Assembly: GCF_964204645.1 (NCBI RefSeq)
Contig: NC_134029.1
Location: 16,448,450 to 16,512,449, forward strand
Origin: Tubulanus polymorphus
Lineage: Eukaryota > Nemertea > Palaeonemertea > Tubulaniformes > Tubulanidae
Length of the DNA stretch: 64,000 nt
Direction of reading: 5' to 3'
Position 1 is the stretch's first letter. Every line of letters begins with the position of its first letter. Below are positions 11,201 through 45,701 of the stretch, piece after piece. The translations under genes were made by a program, and so were the position numbers. The notes under the pieces are model-generated. The model ran no database searches and had not been told where the DNA came from. It worked only from the letters and a program-made list of their open reading frames with translations.

Positions 11201-13375
11201 CTATACGTACGTACTCGTCTGGCATGTCGTCTAGTAACGAGTTGCGCATCGGCAATGATCTTTTTATCGGAGAAAAAAACTATATCTTAAATATCTGTCA
11301 TAAAGATAATATTATCATAGATAAAGACGGATATGACGTCGTCCGCCCTGTGGTAAAATTAACACCGACAGCTGAATACACTTGACCGAGGAGGAAGCAT
11401 TGCAGCGAGAAAGAGATTACCTCAAGGGAGATATAATGTGATATGTTTGCTTTAAAGCATGGAATAATGGACAATATCATCTTCAACCTTTTCCGAATCT
11501 CAATGTATTAAATTAGACGGCAAACAAAATAACTCCAGAAAGCATTCGCTTGCATGTTCAGGCTGGTTGGACCGTGACTGTTTACATTAATTTTCATAAG
11601 AATTATTTTATACAAAAATTCAACGATTTATACAAAAGTTCTGTAAATTCGAACACCGATTACACCTGTACTACGATTTCCGATTTCAAAATAAAACTCC
11701 CTGTCCAGCTCCCGCCAGATGTGGTGGGTTTGTAAGGGGCACGAACAAAATTGAAATCAAATAATGAAATCAAAATTAAAGATAAATAAGAGGATAATTC
11801 TTATTTGAAGATTAAAAAGAATACAGAATAGAGGATAAGACTTTTCTCCTCAAATATTTCATTACAAGAAAAGATATGAAAGAAGAATGATGAATACAAT
11901 GTAATTGAATAGGAATAATCTAAAATGTTATTCAATTTATTATCCACATTGTCACATCGTTTAGAGATTAGTTTTGCCTCGGCTTTTTTTCGGTAATGGC
12001 AATAACGGACGCATCTCCTTGTGTGTAAACATCAACTACCAATTTCTATAGACATGCAGTTGAGTTGACAATTTAATAGATAGCGGATACTATATCAATT
12101 GTGGGGTTCAATACTTTTATTCATAATCATAATATATATAGGCCGCATTGCGTACCCAAATTAAACGAAATCTCGTTCGCCTGTCAGAGTGTAAGGTGTA
12201 GATTAGGAGGTGTGAAAACCTACCACTACACGCACCAGGTGAATTCCGGTAATGCACGACCCATTGTCTCTTCTCAGTCTCCAAGGATGCGCAGACGGCT
12301 CTGCGTAAATAGCCCAAAGCTTTCACATCTAAAATGTCACCTTCTTACTATACATGAAATTCACAAATTATGCAACTTTGTTTGTCGAAGTTGTACATAC
12401 GATGCGCTACATGCAACCATCCGGATTTTGGAAACTCGTCGGGTTTAAACGTGAACGTTTTAGCGCGACCATTCTTCAGGGCAAACAGGAAAGGCAAACT
12501 AAAATGTTAAATTTTGTTGTTAAGTTGATCCTCACTTCATCCTTACGCCAAATAAAACGGACTTAGAGTGGTGAATCGAGAACTGCAACATGCATATCGT
12601 ATAATCTTCTTTTGATACCATAAACATTTTGATTAATTGCACTGCCCGAAAGAACAGAAAGCCAGCTTGAACGAATCGCAAGGTTAAAAACACCACGATC
12701 CGCTAGTCTGGCCTTATAAAGGATGGCTCGTTCTGTAACTGAATATGTAAATCAGGAATAGATGATACATAAAACAGCATAAATCTTAAGGCCTTATCTC
12801 AGTTTCTGCGTATATGTGCTACAGCTGGAATTGAGGGTGGTTGCGTGCGTTGGGGAGACTTGTTTCATACACAGGATGTAATTAGTCATTATTCGATCCG
12901 TCGTCTAGGGCTAACAACTGAAATTTGATAAATCAATAAAAATCTGTCGGACAGTGTACCGGAATTTAGATGCCGGGGAAGTGTATAATTATAACCGGAA
13001 GTAAAAGTTAAATCTAGTTGCAATCTAATGTCGATTTATTGTACAGTAAGGTTTCTGTTTGATAGGCCCATAAAGATGTTTTGAGGGGGCACCTGGCTTG
13101 CAAACGCAATTATTCCATGGACATTAAAACGAGATGAGCCCATGATTCCGATTATATATGAATACATTAGAAAATCACTAAATACCCGTGGAAACCATGG
13201 GGTTTCCTAAGCCCAGAACATTATTTTTCGAATGATTGCAATTTGTTGGAGCCTTGTAGAACCATTATATGACTGTTACGTTTCTTTTCCGCATGCCCGC
13301 GGAGATTATGCGGGTGAATTATTGATAATCATTGCAGTTTAGCTTGAATTTATATTAAAATAACTTTATTTTGTC

Positions 13376-13720
13376 CGCGAGTGGCGTTTTTTCCTACTGT
13401 GCAAAAGTGGCATTTTTCCTGTAAAATTTGGTGGTGTTTTTTCGGTGGCATTTTTCCGTATACTACTACGTGCAGGCTTGTACATAATATACAAAAGTTC
13501 TCTGATGAGTTTCAATAACATTCATAATCAATAGTTCATTAATTATATACTTTCGACGTCTATAAAATCTGGAAAGAAGGGTGAAAATAAAACTTAAGCG
13601 TTCTATTTACCATCCTTAGTTTAAACTTTTAACGGTGGCAGTTTTCTACTGTCATTTTCACTGGTGGCTTTTTTCCGTTGGTATTTCTTCCGGTGGCATT
13701 TTTTTCCATACAATCCGTAG
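13376..13720 (+). repeat. Degenerate short tandem-like motif GGTGGCATTTTTTCC
   Basis: Two clusters (13380-13460 and 13630-13712) contain repeated variants of GGTGGCATTTTTTCC and GGTGGCTTTTTTCCG, separated by unrelated sequence. The copies are too irregular for a simple satellite. No coding signal is seen. Confidence 0.4.
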
Positions 13721-13933
13721 ATATTACTTAAGAATTCTGTGCCATTATTTCAGCGTATAACCGTAATTAAAAAGGGAGTAACGTTCGCAGTTAGTGAAAC
13801 AACATCTACAGGTTGGCTTAAACTAAAATGGCATATCAATCCCTTGAAAATTACTCAGAAAGGTCTACTAATCGTAGCATTAGATTAGAATATTGATTGT
13901 ACAATAACCACACTCAAACATGGTGAACGGATA

Positions 13934-14193
13934 ATAAGATAAAAATCCACTATGTACAAATTAAAATAATTTTAAAATCGATAATCTTTTATTCAAAAAA
14001 TATGAAATACACGACGTTTCGATCCGGGGTTTCGATCTCACCCTAGAGATCATCGTCAGGCATCATCACACCTGACGATGATCTCTAGGGTGAGATCGAA
14101 ACGTCGTGTATTCTATATCTTTAGAATAAATTCTTTGAATAAATTCTCGATTTGAAAATTCTTTTAATTTGCAAATAGTGGGTTTTTATCTTA
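13934..14193. mobile_element. Inverted-repeat MITE, member 1 (sister at 50925)
   Basis: Outer arms AAGATAAAAATCCACTATG and CAAATAGTGGGTTTTTATCTT are complementary, and an inner palindrome (TACACGACGTTTCGAT to ATCGAAACGTCGTGTA) fills the centre. The sister copy at 50925-51093 has the same arms and inner motif. About 30 bp upstream of the arm (ACTCAAACATGGTGAAC) is also shared, so the true boundary may lie near 13905. Confidence 0.65.
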
Positions 14194-15368
14194 GAATATT
14201 GATGATTTTCTTGTAATTCAACTTAAGATTTTTACCAGAGGATTTTTACGTGAGGAATATTTACTGGGGCGGGGATATTACAACATCGTCGTGGTTCAGT
14301 TTGTTGCACTGAACCGGTACCGTCCCTTGTACACGGATTGTGTCCAGTTAAAAACTCCAGGATGCAGCTGGTTGTATGACACGCAGCTAACTGAGGAAGA
14401 TGGACAGGAAGATAGGTGAACGGGTAATTCATATTTTGTTCATCAAGACTCGTGAGAAAAAAACTCGTGGGGAAATGTATACGAAGTCAACTAAATATTT
14501 TATATCGTAATTCATAATTTATTGTGAATCTATCATTGACCTCCTACGGTTCAAACCGGGATATTACCCATTTGACAGAGCGAAAAGATAGGAGGAAATA
14601 ATGTAATGAATCAACTACTATAACATCCTTTTGAAACCTTTCGCGAAATTTTAAACATATAATAAAGAAAGGTTTGAACAATGAATGTAACCAATAAAAG
14701 AGGTCATTAAGTGCAGAAATATTCGTTAACTCTGAATGGCAACAAATAGTTTGTGTGGCGTCAATAAACATTTTCTCTCTCTTCACACACAAACGCGAAA
14801 AAAGTGATGACGTCATCAACCATTCAGAAAGAGATTCCGATGGTCGGATTCAGAGAAAGAGCATCATTCAAAATACCTCTTATCAATTTACACAACGTCG
14901 GATGTAATACCCTAGTTTGTCTACTATACTATACAAAGTAAATGTGGTATGCAGTACTACGTACCAAACTACGTAGTTCAATCCCTCCCCAAGACACAAA
15001 TCTCATCAACATCCACAGTATAAATATATGAATCACGCGAAAAATTATATATAATTTATCATTTGAATTAATTATGGAATTAAATTAATCTGGACCTAAT
15101 CTTTATAATTAAATAGAAATTTTCATATTCTTAACAAATATTCTTTTTTAATTTAAAATCAACGAGTGCGCTTTACACAATTATTTGACTACTATACATT
15201 TTTACAAGCTATCTAACATGCTCTACTTCTAAAAAATATCTACACACTTTGTACAAACTTTACAATATATAACAATACAAAGTATTTACATTTTATACAG
15301 CGTATTTATACGATGTAATAAATCACAGTAAGCACAGTACTAGAGGAATGTTTACAGCAGGATATAAA

Positions 15369-18300
15369 TTATCGAATGATATTCATTTGCCGAACTTTTA
15401 ATCCAGTATTTGGGTTAAATGTGTCCATTTTAGTCGGTAATTCACGTTGTTGCGAGGCTAAAGTATCAACCACCGCAGGAATCTTTTCCAATCTGTCTCT
15501 AACATGAGTCGGTAACAATCCTGACTGACTATACCTAGAAATAAATCAACCAACAAATGATTAAATAATCAATACATCAAATAGAAATGATACATTAAAT
15601 ACCAGTTAACCTTGCTCATGCTCAGGGCTTAACTTGGATGATGAAACTTGGTAGATGGTTTTTGGTTCCAGAACATGGAATATTCAACCTTCTTGTCATT
15701 ATCAAGTACAGAATTTCAAGTTAAGCAATGTTTAACGCAAGGTTTCAGGATGAATACTTACTGTACGGATTGATTAAATGTATCAGTATAAGTAATAACA
15801 GTGCCGCTTGTAGTCGCAAATACGCTTAATTGTACTCCGTCATTAAACTGTACTAAAACTTCGCCATCGGAATATTGCGATGCCCATCCTACACCTGGTA
15901 CAAATACACTACACAGTGGCTGTGTCGTACGCAGTTTACTAGTTACAGGTTTACCTGCGCACACCTTAGGTACCAAATTCTCCTCATCTTCGAATGATTT
16001 CATCTGAAAATTAAATTCAAGTTTTAGTTATTGCCCAAATAATTTTAGTTAAATCTTGCTGTGGAGAGAGAATAAAACCATGCAACTTACCGATGTTTTA
16101 GGAGATTCTTGTTCATTCATATCGATACATTCAATTCTAGGCGGTGTTGTCGGTTGTTGAGACAGTAAACATTTTGGGGCGTTTCGTCTACCAATGACAG
16201 CAGGGAAACAGGATAAATCCGATGAGTCAATACCACTCAACAAAGATTCTATGTTCAAACAATGTTGACGACACTGAAAATCAAATTCAAACAATATTCA
16301 TTTTCAATGCTTTTTTTCTTAATTCAGACTTTAGATGAGAGATTGATGAATGTAGATGCGCACCTCTTGAGCATAATCGAACATTTCTCTGGATTCAGTC
16401 GATAAATGTTGAATATTAGCGTTATTCTCTAAAGTCATTGCTGTTCCGTCATTCTGTATTATTTTAGATGAATTCGCCGACATGTTTATTTTAGCTCCAT
16501 CATGGAATATCACTTGAAAATCGGGTGAATTTTCCATCAGCATGCACTTACACCGTTTAGTATATAAAGTCACTTTTGGCGTCATTGATTTTACCATTCT
16601 GACGAATCTGAAAATATTTTTTTCAAATGCAATTTAGAAAACTATGCATGAATTACTAGATAAACCGGCAATAAGAATTGACTTCTTACCTTTCTGCGTA
16701 TTGATATTTCTTCCAGTATCGTTGAGGTAAATTGCTATACGTGTATGTGGTTTTATCCTCAGGAATGGGTATCGGTTCCATTGCGATCGAACGGTTTTTT
16801 CGTGGTGGTTCATATACGGTTATAAACTGCCCGTCATTACTGATCCTGACCACTTCTTTGATTTTTTCTTTTTCATGTTTTGTTTGCAAGAATTCTAAAC
16901 AGACTTGATCATCGAGGATATGGACTACAGCATTACGGGTTTTCTGTCTGATCGGCCGGAGTCTCGTTACTTCTATCTGCGAGACAATGTCTTTTATAGT
17001 TTTCGTCTCGGCATTCGATTTGTTGTTGTGACAGGAATCGGTAGATATAACGCTAACGCTTGGTAACTGGTCTCTACTAGTTGTTGAAACAGTACTACTG
17101 TTGCTGTGGTGACTGATACGACCAATAGAGGTATCGCGACCGGATGTAGGTCTGTAACGTTCTGAGCTGCGGTTGCGTTGATATTGTCCGGAGTCAGAGC
17201 AGGTTGATATCGGAGGATGGGTTTGTCCGTCGAAGTTTGTAGATCTTGGAGCACGACCCTCGGAACAAGTAGACCTACGCCCCTCAGCGCTGTAAGCACT
17301 TCGAGAACGATGTGACCTGTTGCAGCCGCTGTGAGACCGGTGAGATCGTTGCCTACTGAAACTGTCCTCATAATTTTTTGGATTAAATTGCTTTTGTTGA
17401 GCGTCATTCCAATCCGGTAAACTGCGGGTTCGACTTTTACGCCCTCCCTGATAATAATTGCTACTGGTAAAATCGATGCTGGAAGCTCCGTATCCAGGGT
17501 GATCGCTAGTGAATACAGATCCTGCTGATACTGTGCTTCTGTTTGCGCTATGCTGTGACAGTGCGCGTTGTGAGCCGTCAGTACTGCTACAAATAAATAA
17601 GCATTATATGCATAAATTGACTTCTATCAATAAGTTTAAAATTCATAACAGATCTCTGATTCTAACAGGTGGTAGTTGAATTTTAGTTATACATGATGAT
17701 GTAAGTTAAATTCAAATTAAACACTAGAGACTTTATGCCAAGAGATGTTGAGTGGATTTTTAAGGAGAATTAGAATTGATCCCTGAGGATATAAAAGATA
17801 GGCATGCCCAGATGTGTCCACTGTGATGTAATCATAACAAAAGCTAATTCAGGGTTTAGATGGATATAAAATATTTATCTGTTATTGTTAGGTGGGTGAT
17901 TATTTCTCATTGAGACAGGGGGAGGGTTCCATCTGTCAATATCTACAGTAATTTAACATTATTGTTCCTAACTAAACTAATTGCTAGTATTCAACTAACT
18001 ATAGTAAATATTGTGTAATATCTGAGAAATAGAGGGGACAGGAAGGGTTTGTAAAAATATTGTTTTATTTTATGAGGAATTCAGTGGAATGAAGCAAGAA
18101 TTTGTTTGGGTATTATTTGAGTGAAACCTCATGGGAAGTAGGATGTTGAATGAGTGTGTCAAACACACTTTTGTCCCTACGGCATAGTGAAATTGCCCTC
18201 AAAAACAGACGTTGATTATATGAAACATTTATTTTAACAGCTAATGATTAAAAAAGGGCCCAATAGAAGGGATTGGATATATATACCCAGGCCAAACAGT

Positions 18301-21300
18301 TAATACTTACGATTTACTACTGAGTCTAACTGGAGGCGATAAACCGCGCTTTTCCTCATGAGATGAAATCCGAGTAGATTTCAACGTATCGTTAGTCTTC
18401 ATGCGTTTACCGCAAGGTAGTGTGGTCCGGGTTGACATGGTATCATTACCGCTATCTAATGATGATTCTTGTATCTATAAAACAATGTAAAATAATCATT
18501 GAATTATTTCTCAATGAAATGATACATTGATTTTAGACATTCAATCATATAGACATTTAAAAATATACCATTAATCTAGCTCACCTGTTTTCTACATTGT
18601 GAAATATGGGATCCGGTCATGAAGGGATGATCCAAAATTTCTAGAAAAAAAAAAAGAATTAAATATATATATAGATAGGCCTGTGAGATTAATATTCATG
18701 GGATGAATTGAGACAAATTTCTCTTTCCATTCAAAGTTAGCTCAGTCAGGGGTAGGAATCATCACAGGGGAGGGGGTTATTCGATAAATCATATAGATCA
18801 TAAAAACCAATAGGGGGTTGTACAACAATTAGCCTACAGGGGGCTGAACTGCCAGCTTAATTGAACTGTTTGTACATGTTAAATAGCATATTAATTACCA
18901 TATCCTGAGTAATTAACAACATTTATTATTGTATAATCAGAACTTACAACAGGTTACTACCCATGAGATTGAAATGTTTTAAGAGACGGCAACATTATAT
19001 ACATTCATAATAATCACGAACTCTATGAATATCTTAATGTTCAATTTCAAGCTATTCTAAATTCAGAGTGAACTGCTAGACCTATTTTGAATTTTGAATT
19101 CAACCGCTTCTTTGCTTACTGAAGAATGGCCTAGATTGTTTGATTTAGAGATATTCTCCTCACTTTCACCTAGACAGAACATTGGCAGACAGTGAAAGAC
19201 TAGAACCTGTTTACATTTAATTGACATCCTATTGTATGTTGTAGACAAAGAGATAACAATACTATAGGTAAACAGGTTGTATAGAAAATTCACTGCCCAT
19301 GCTCAAATAAAACAGGTCCGCCATAGCGAACCCCTCTCTGCAGTTCAGTTTACTCCACATACACATTACATCACTGTAAACTGTAAGGTAACCCTAAACC
19401 TCTTCCTCAGGTAACCCTAACCCCTTCTCACACTTTCACAAAAATTAATTACGATTCATTAGAGTCTGATTACACTCTCCCTGCAGGAAATTTTATGACT
19501 AGGCATACTAATATCATTCTTCAAATCCTTCAAAGAGCCAATAAAATCTATTCAAAATTAATTCTGTTAAACGAAGATGAGGAGAGTACATTTAGGGTTA
19601 TTCAGTGCAGACCCAGTTTTGTGGATAAATAAATCAACTTTAAATTCAAGAATCGAGAAGTCATAGCTAAAATGCTATATTTCCAACCATGACTGGTTTT
19701 TGAATAATGCTAGAAGGCAAAGCAATAGGGACAGGTGGAATCTTAAACAATAAAAACAAGAAAATTCCATCACTTAACAATGCAAACTGATTTACATACA
19801 ATACCACTGCACAACACACAAAAAACGACAAGCAATAGGTTTTTTTATAGGTCTAAAGTTCATGACCAAATCGGAAAAGATCGGAGCTATGATTTATGAG
19901 GGAAACTGAGGGAGGTTGCATGATGTAAACTAGATATTTATAATTTTTAAATCTCAACGGCCGTTAAAACACCTGATGAATACAACCTGTTTTGAGATCA
20001 GTTCACCCCAACCGTCTGTTATTATTCAAATGCATGCAAAGCATCTTAAAGATGTTCTATCCAAAATATAGAACAGATGAAGACTATAGACTAGCCAGCA
20101 GGTTGCTATAATTGCCATACACATTTTCTTTACAAACTGAGGCCTTTACATTTAGTACAAATGTAAAGTTCATCACAATAACATTGTTTAAATTCCATGC
20201 AATGGAATAAACACAATAGACTGCCCACTATATCAAACCAATAATTCATAGAAGCTTACCTTTTAAACTGAGACGTTCTTTAGGATTTTTCTTCAGTAAC
20301 GACTGTATAAGATGTTTAGCATCCGTAGACAAATGATGAGGAATATCAAATTTAGCTGAGATCACTTTATTCAAGGTGCTTTTTACCGCCATCGTATCAA
20401 ATGGAGGTCGGCCGACTAGAAACGTATATAACATGCATCCCAGAGACCAAACATCAGCTTCTAATCCATGAGCTGTTCTCATCGCTATTTCACTGAATAA
20501 AAAAAATAAAAAAAATATTCACATAAACATTCCTTCTTTTAATGCAAATTGTAAAAAAAATCAACAACAACATAATCCTTTAATAATTCAAACTTACGGG
20601 GAGATATAGTTTGGAGTTCCACACATTGTGAAATGTTTTTCATCGGGAACCTCGAGTTGAGTAGCCAATCCAAAATCGGCAATTTTCTGAAAAACAACAT
20701 TTCAAATCATCATTACCCACGCTCACGCAAAAAGGATGAAAGGCATTTTAGGAGGATGAAAGGCATTTTGATAAAATGATGTCAGAAAATGAATAAAAGA
20801 GATTAGTGAACCGTGTATAATATACAGGTGCCTGGTATCAACTGACAATAGGGAACCTGTCTTACTCAGCCATACAGGTGCATCTCATCTCTATTCAACT
20901 AGCGATGGGAAAAACATCATACTAGACAAACAACTACACTCACCACTTCCATATCTTTAGTAAGAAGTAGATTAGCCAAAGTGAGGTCTCTGTGTAAAAT
21001 ACGATGACTGTGTAAATATAATAATCCATCTACGATATGTCGTAGGAAATGTCTGGCTTCATCTTCACTCAGTATCTTACAATGTTGTTTTAAATATCTG
21101 TATAGTTCTCCATTATGACAAATTTCCAGTACCAAATAGACATAATTTGCATCTTCGAAATAACTATACAACTAAAATACAGAGAAAATATGTATGTCAA
21201 TAATAAGCTATTTAAATAATCTCATTTCAAAATGTCTGTCTTCAATGTTTTGTTTCAATTACCTCTAAAATTGTGGGATGTTTGAGTCGGGAATGGATTT

Positions 21301-22784
21301 CAACCTCTTTTTTTACTCTGTCCACCATGCAAGCAGCGTGCATCAGTTTCTTATCAATCTGAAAATCAAAATGCAAATTTATTCTTCCATTCAATGATCA
21401 TGCATAAATAAGCATAATTGTGGCAATTGGAGACAAGTGCTAGTGAGCTGAGCAACTAAATCACATAGATACACCTGTGAAACCAAAACCACTTGGTAAT
21501 TAATAGGTAATTATCAGTCAACAATCAATACAATAGGCAATGCATTAGAGATGTAGGCAGCCTCATTAGTTCAAGTGATAATTAAGATGCAAATATTTTG
21601 TAATATTCTGTAAACAATAATTAGCCTAGCAAGAGCACGGAGACTGACACTAACCATTTTGATAGCTACTTCTTGTCCAGTAGTAATTGACCGCGCCCGA
21701 TAAACGCACGCAAATCCTCCTTTGCCCAACAAGTTGAGGACCTCAAAATCCTAAAAGTGAAAAAAAAAATCATTGTAAAATGCGAGATAAACATCTTGCA
21801 TAATTCTGGCCAGCATATCATCCAGCGAACCACGGGTCCCTAGATAATCATGGTATGTTGTTATTCAAATTGATATAGGTCATGAATATTTGACTGGATC
21901 TGATAACGCATGTCTGAGCAAGAATATACCTATTCTCTTAATAAATATACATACAATGATGGTTGCACATACATCAATGGTTAAATCTCAGAATTTAGAA
22001 TATGGTACCGTTAAATACCAGAAAACCCTGCAATAGCCCGTGATGAAATTAGATGATCCATAAATAATGTACATTACCAAAATACTATCATGTCCAATTA
22101 ATAAAGTCATTGACATTTTCTAGTTTGAAATGAATGCTAGTCAAAAAGACCTGATATAAAATTCTGATAAATCCTAACTAAGTGCGAACTGGTCCGTTGG
22201 AAAAAAAACAGAAAATGGTAAATTTTTGACAAGTGTCACAATATATATATATCTAGGCCTAATAGTCAGATAAATTTTTTTGATATCTGATTGCAGATCA
22301 ACCAACGTACCTCAATGCATTCACCTATATCATCATAAACTGACATGATTAAAACACAATGACTAGAATCTTAAATAGCACTCCCGAGATTCCTGAAATA
22401 AAAATAACTCGACGACTCGGAGCTGCCGAAGGCTGCGCGAACTGATGACTGTTCAGTTGCTAGATTGAGACTGATGACCGCTAAAACAATCAGTCCCGTA
22501 TATATATGCTAAGTGACAACTGGATTTAGGTAATCCGCCTAGCTTGGCAAACTAATCAGGATTGACTATTTTGACAATTAATGCTGTAGACTGGAACGTC
22601 AATCTCAGACTGTAAACAAACATCGGGCGAGCAATATCTACATACTACGGACTCACTAAGTTACTTGCGTCGTGATTAATTATAGACAAACTATACCAAT
22701 TAACGAGTACACAAGCCAATCACATGAATAATTACAGTATCCACTCACCTCTATCGTATCACCCATTCCTGAAATCGATGTCAT
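15369..22784 (-). CDS. PLK4: Polo-like kinase 4 (PLK4), complete, 13 coding exons
   Basis: Serine/threonine kinase that licenses centriole duplication. Exons 5' to 3': 22784-22749 or 22346-22311 (alternative), 21750-21655, 21358-21263, 21171-20944, 20686-20598, 20492-20260, 18640-18585, 18474-18311, 17586-16690, 16607-16364, 16273-16091, 16003-15762, 15534-15369; total 909 codons plus TAA with either first exon (human about 970). Kinase domain: GKGGFA loop near residue 21, VAIK lysine 43, HRD aspartate 138, DFG 156-158, GTPNYISPE activation segment. Residues 285-290 are DSGNDT, the DSGxxT phosphodegron bound by beta-TrCP in animal PLK4, at nearly the human position. A Ser/Arg-rich linker in the 897-bp exon leads into the cryptic polo boxes ([28 protein letters not shown]), and a C-terminal polo box contains [19 protein letters not shown]. 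Divergent from HSP110. Splice phases agree at every junction; exon boundaries are by eye. Confidence 0.95.
18641..20259 (-). other. PLK4 intron (1.6 kb), no features
   Basis: Intron between the exon that ends the kinase domain and the small LDHPFMTGS exon. I see AT-rich unique sequence, short ATATAT runs near 18664 and nothing coding. Confidence 0.6.
22311..22346 (-). CDS. PLK4: PLK4 alternative first coding exon, proximal
   Basis: Reads [12 protein letters not shown] in 12 codons with a GTACGT donor, also phase 0, and joins the same downstream exon. A plausible 3' splice site (TTTATTTCAG, acceptor at 22393) precedes its untranslated leader, so it could be an internal exon carrying its own ATG. 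If both exons were spliced in tandem, the frame from the distal exon would stop (TAG) before this ATG; the two starts therefore look mutually exclusive. Confidence 0.55.
22749..22784 (-). CDS. PLK4: PLK4 alternative first coding exon, distal
   Basis: Reads [12 protein letters not shown] in 12 codons, followed by a GTGAGT donor in phase 0. Joining it to the 21750 exon gives GDTIE then DFEV, which resembles the GEKIE-DFKV start of vertebrate PLK4. It lies next to the shared promoter, so it is the better candidate for the main start. An internal ATG (22764-22766) could also be used. Confidence 0.6.
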
Positions 22785-23011
22785 CTGGAATCAGATCGCC
22801 TCATAAAAGTGAATATTCAAGAATTTAATCACAATTTTCCCGTGTAGCTCATACCGCGATTAGATCGCCATGTTGTTTGAAGCCGCCGGGTCAAACTTCA
22901 AAACGAGGTTATAAATTTTGGGCTCATTTGATTGGATGAACCATTATCAATGAAATTAATATGTCACTCCATTCGACCAATCAGCATTTAATTCCCTACA
23001 GTCGAGCAAAA

Positions 23012-23027
23012 CGAAACACGTGTTTCG
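23012..23027. promoter_or_regulatory. Perfect 16-bp palindrome CGAAACACGTGTTTCG with E-box core
   Basis: The sequence equals its own reverse complement over 16 bp and is centred on CACGTG, a core bound by bHLH-Zip proteins (Myc/Max, USF, MITF classes). It lies between the two divergent genes. Occupancy is inferred only. Confidence 0.5.
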
Positions 23028-23239
23028 CAAAGCACTTTTGTTACATACTAATAATCACGTCTCACAAGTTACAATAACCTTGAATGAACGGAGTTTTTTT
23101 AAGTGGGCTTCGTTTATTATTTATGAAAACAGAAACATTTTATTGATTCCATTCCGGAGTAGGTAGTCCTAGTCTCGGTCCGGTATTCCCTTCCAACCGG
23201 AAATTGAGTCGACGCCATTTTCTCTTGTTTTCACGTGTG

Positions 23240-23252
23240 TTCCAGAAATTTC
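23240..23252 (+). promoter_or_regulatory. Heat-shock element, three perfect inverted units
   Basis: TTCCAGAAATTTC matches the HSF1 trimer consensus TTCnnGAAnnTTC exactly, 172 bp upstream of the HSP110 start codon. HSP110 genes are known HSF1 targets, so position and gene agree. It could also influence PLK4, whose distal start is about 460 bp away. Confidence 0.75.
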
Positions 23253-23405
23253 ACCGGTTTTCCAAACGCCATCGTAATTATTTAAAGGACTTTGACGTCT
23301 TTGGGCTACCTTTAAGCTCGTCAGCTTCTAAAACCTCGTGATATCTCGAATCCCACTCGATTTATAAGCGTGCGTGGGTCGTCTTAAACGTCAAAATTCG
23401 CTTAA

Positions 23406-45143
<21,738 letters not shown>

Positions 45144-45214
45144 CAAACAGTTAAAGCTATCAACTGAATTAGGATTAAATAATATGACAACATAGTTACA
45201 CAATCATTGAACAA

Positions 45215-45220
45215 AATAAA
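45215..45220 (+). terminator. Candidate HSP110 polyadenylation signal AATAAA
   Basis: AATAAA 72 bp after the HSP110 stop codon, a normal position for a short 3' UTR. No other equally close hexamer was noticed. Confidence 0.6.
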
Positions 45221-45401
45221 TCCAGAAGCAGCATTTGTCATAATCAATTTCTGCTAGGCTTATTGTGTATTTAGTGTAATTAGCGCATGAATGTACATGT
45301 ATACCATACTATACAATCAGCCTTTGGCATGTGACTCCTCGTTACAGTGTATTATAGTATCCCCTACACCATATGATTACTTGATCTGAATCAATGGTTT
45401 C

Positions 45402-45701
45402 CAGCGACGGATCCAGACTTTGGTAAATGTAAAATGTACCACGGTCGAGATATTGGGTACCATTTTAAATGCAGATAGATCACGGAAGTTTTTCCATCCA
45501 ATTTTTTACCACTCACTAGAATTGATAACGCTATAATTTAAGTAAGGCATACCCCTGAAAGCTGCTACAAGACTGTATCAGCAAGATGTTTAGCCCAGAA
45601 TGCATCAGTTATGAGGGGTGGAAAAGAAATAGAGGATGATTTGTTTCTGTGCCCCTTTCTTTTGCTACTATGGTCAGAAGTCACCCTTGGATCCGCCCCT
45701 G
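45402..45701. mobile_element. MITE with CAGCGACGGATCCAG / CTTGGATCCGCCCCTG ends
   Basis: The imperfect terminal inverted repeats are directly flanked by GTTTC on both sides (45397-45401 and 45702-45706). The 5-bp flank length agrees with the related element at 25649-26243. No transposase is encoded. Superfamily not assigned. Confidence 0.55.

Larger units (their letters stand above)
4668..15368. other. Intergenic region between the 3' ends of ATP7 and PLK4
   Basis: The two genes converge on this 10.7-kb stretch. I find no convincing gene in it. It holds dispersed repeat A (4704-5156), small inverted-repeat elements (5471-5643, 7352-7437, 13934-14193), a local duplication (6856-7365), an alternating ATGCAT run near 8065-8085, a cluster of CTCGTGTGCGGGGCC motifs (8100-8295) and two clusters of GGTGGCATTTTTCC-like motifs (13376-13720). 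Open frames are short and without recognisable domains. The PLK4 3' UTR must occupy some of the last part, but no clear minus-strand AATAAA was fixed. Confidence 0.6.

Noticed and set aside
12101-12566. Overlapping frames of 60-115 codons in the ATP7-PLK4 intergenic region
   Set aside because: Cys/His/Arg-rich without family signature; frames on both strands overlap, as expected for chance frames.
16994-17407. Open frame of 137 codons on the minus strand
   Set aside because: It is a shifted frame inside the large PLK4 linker exon (17586-16690). The true frame gives a Ser/Arg-rich linker that joins the neighbouring exons in phase and runs into the polo-box sequence.
22311-22392. Tandem use of both PLK4 first exons as one longer N-terminus
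   Set aside because: Reading from the distal exon into the proximal one meets TAG before the second ATG, so the combined protein is not possible.
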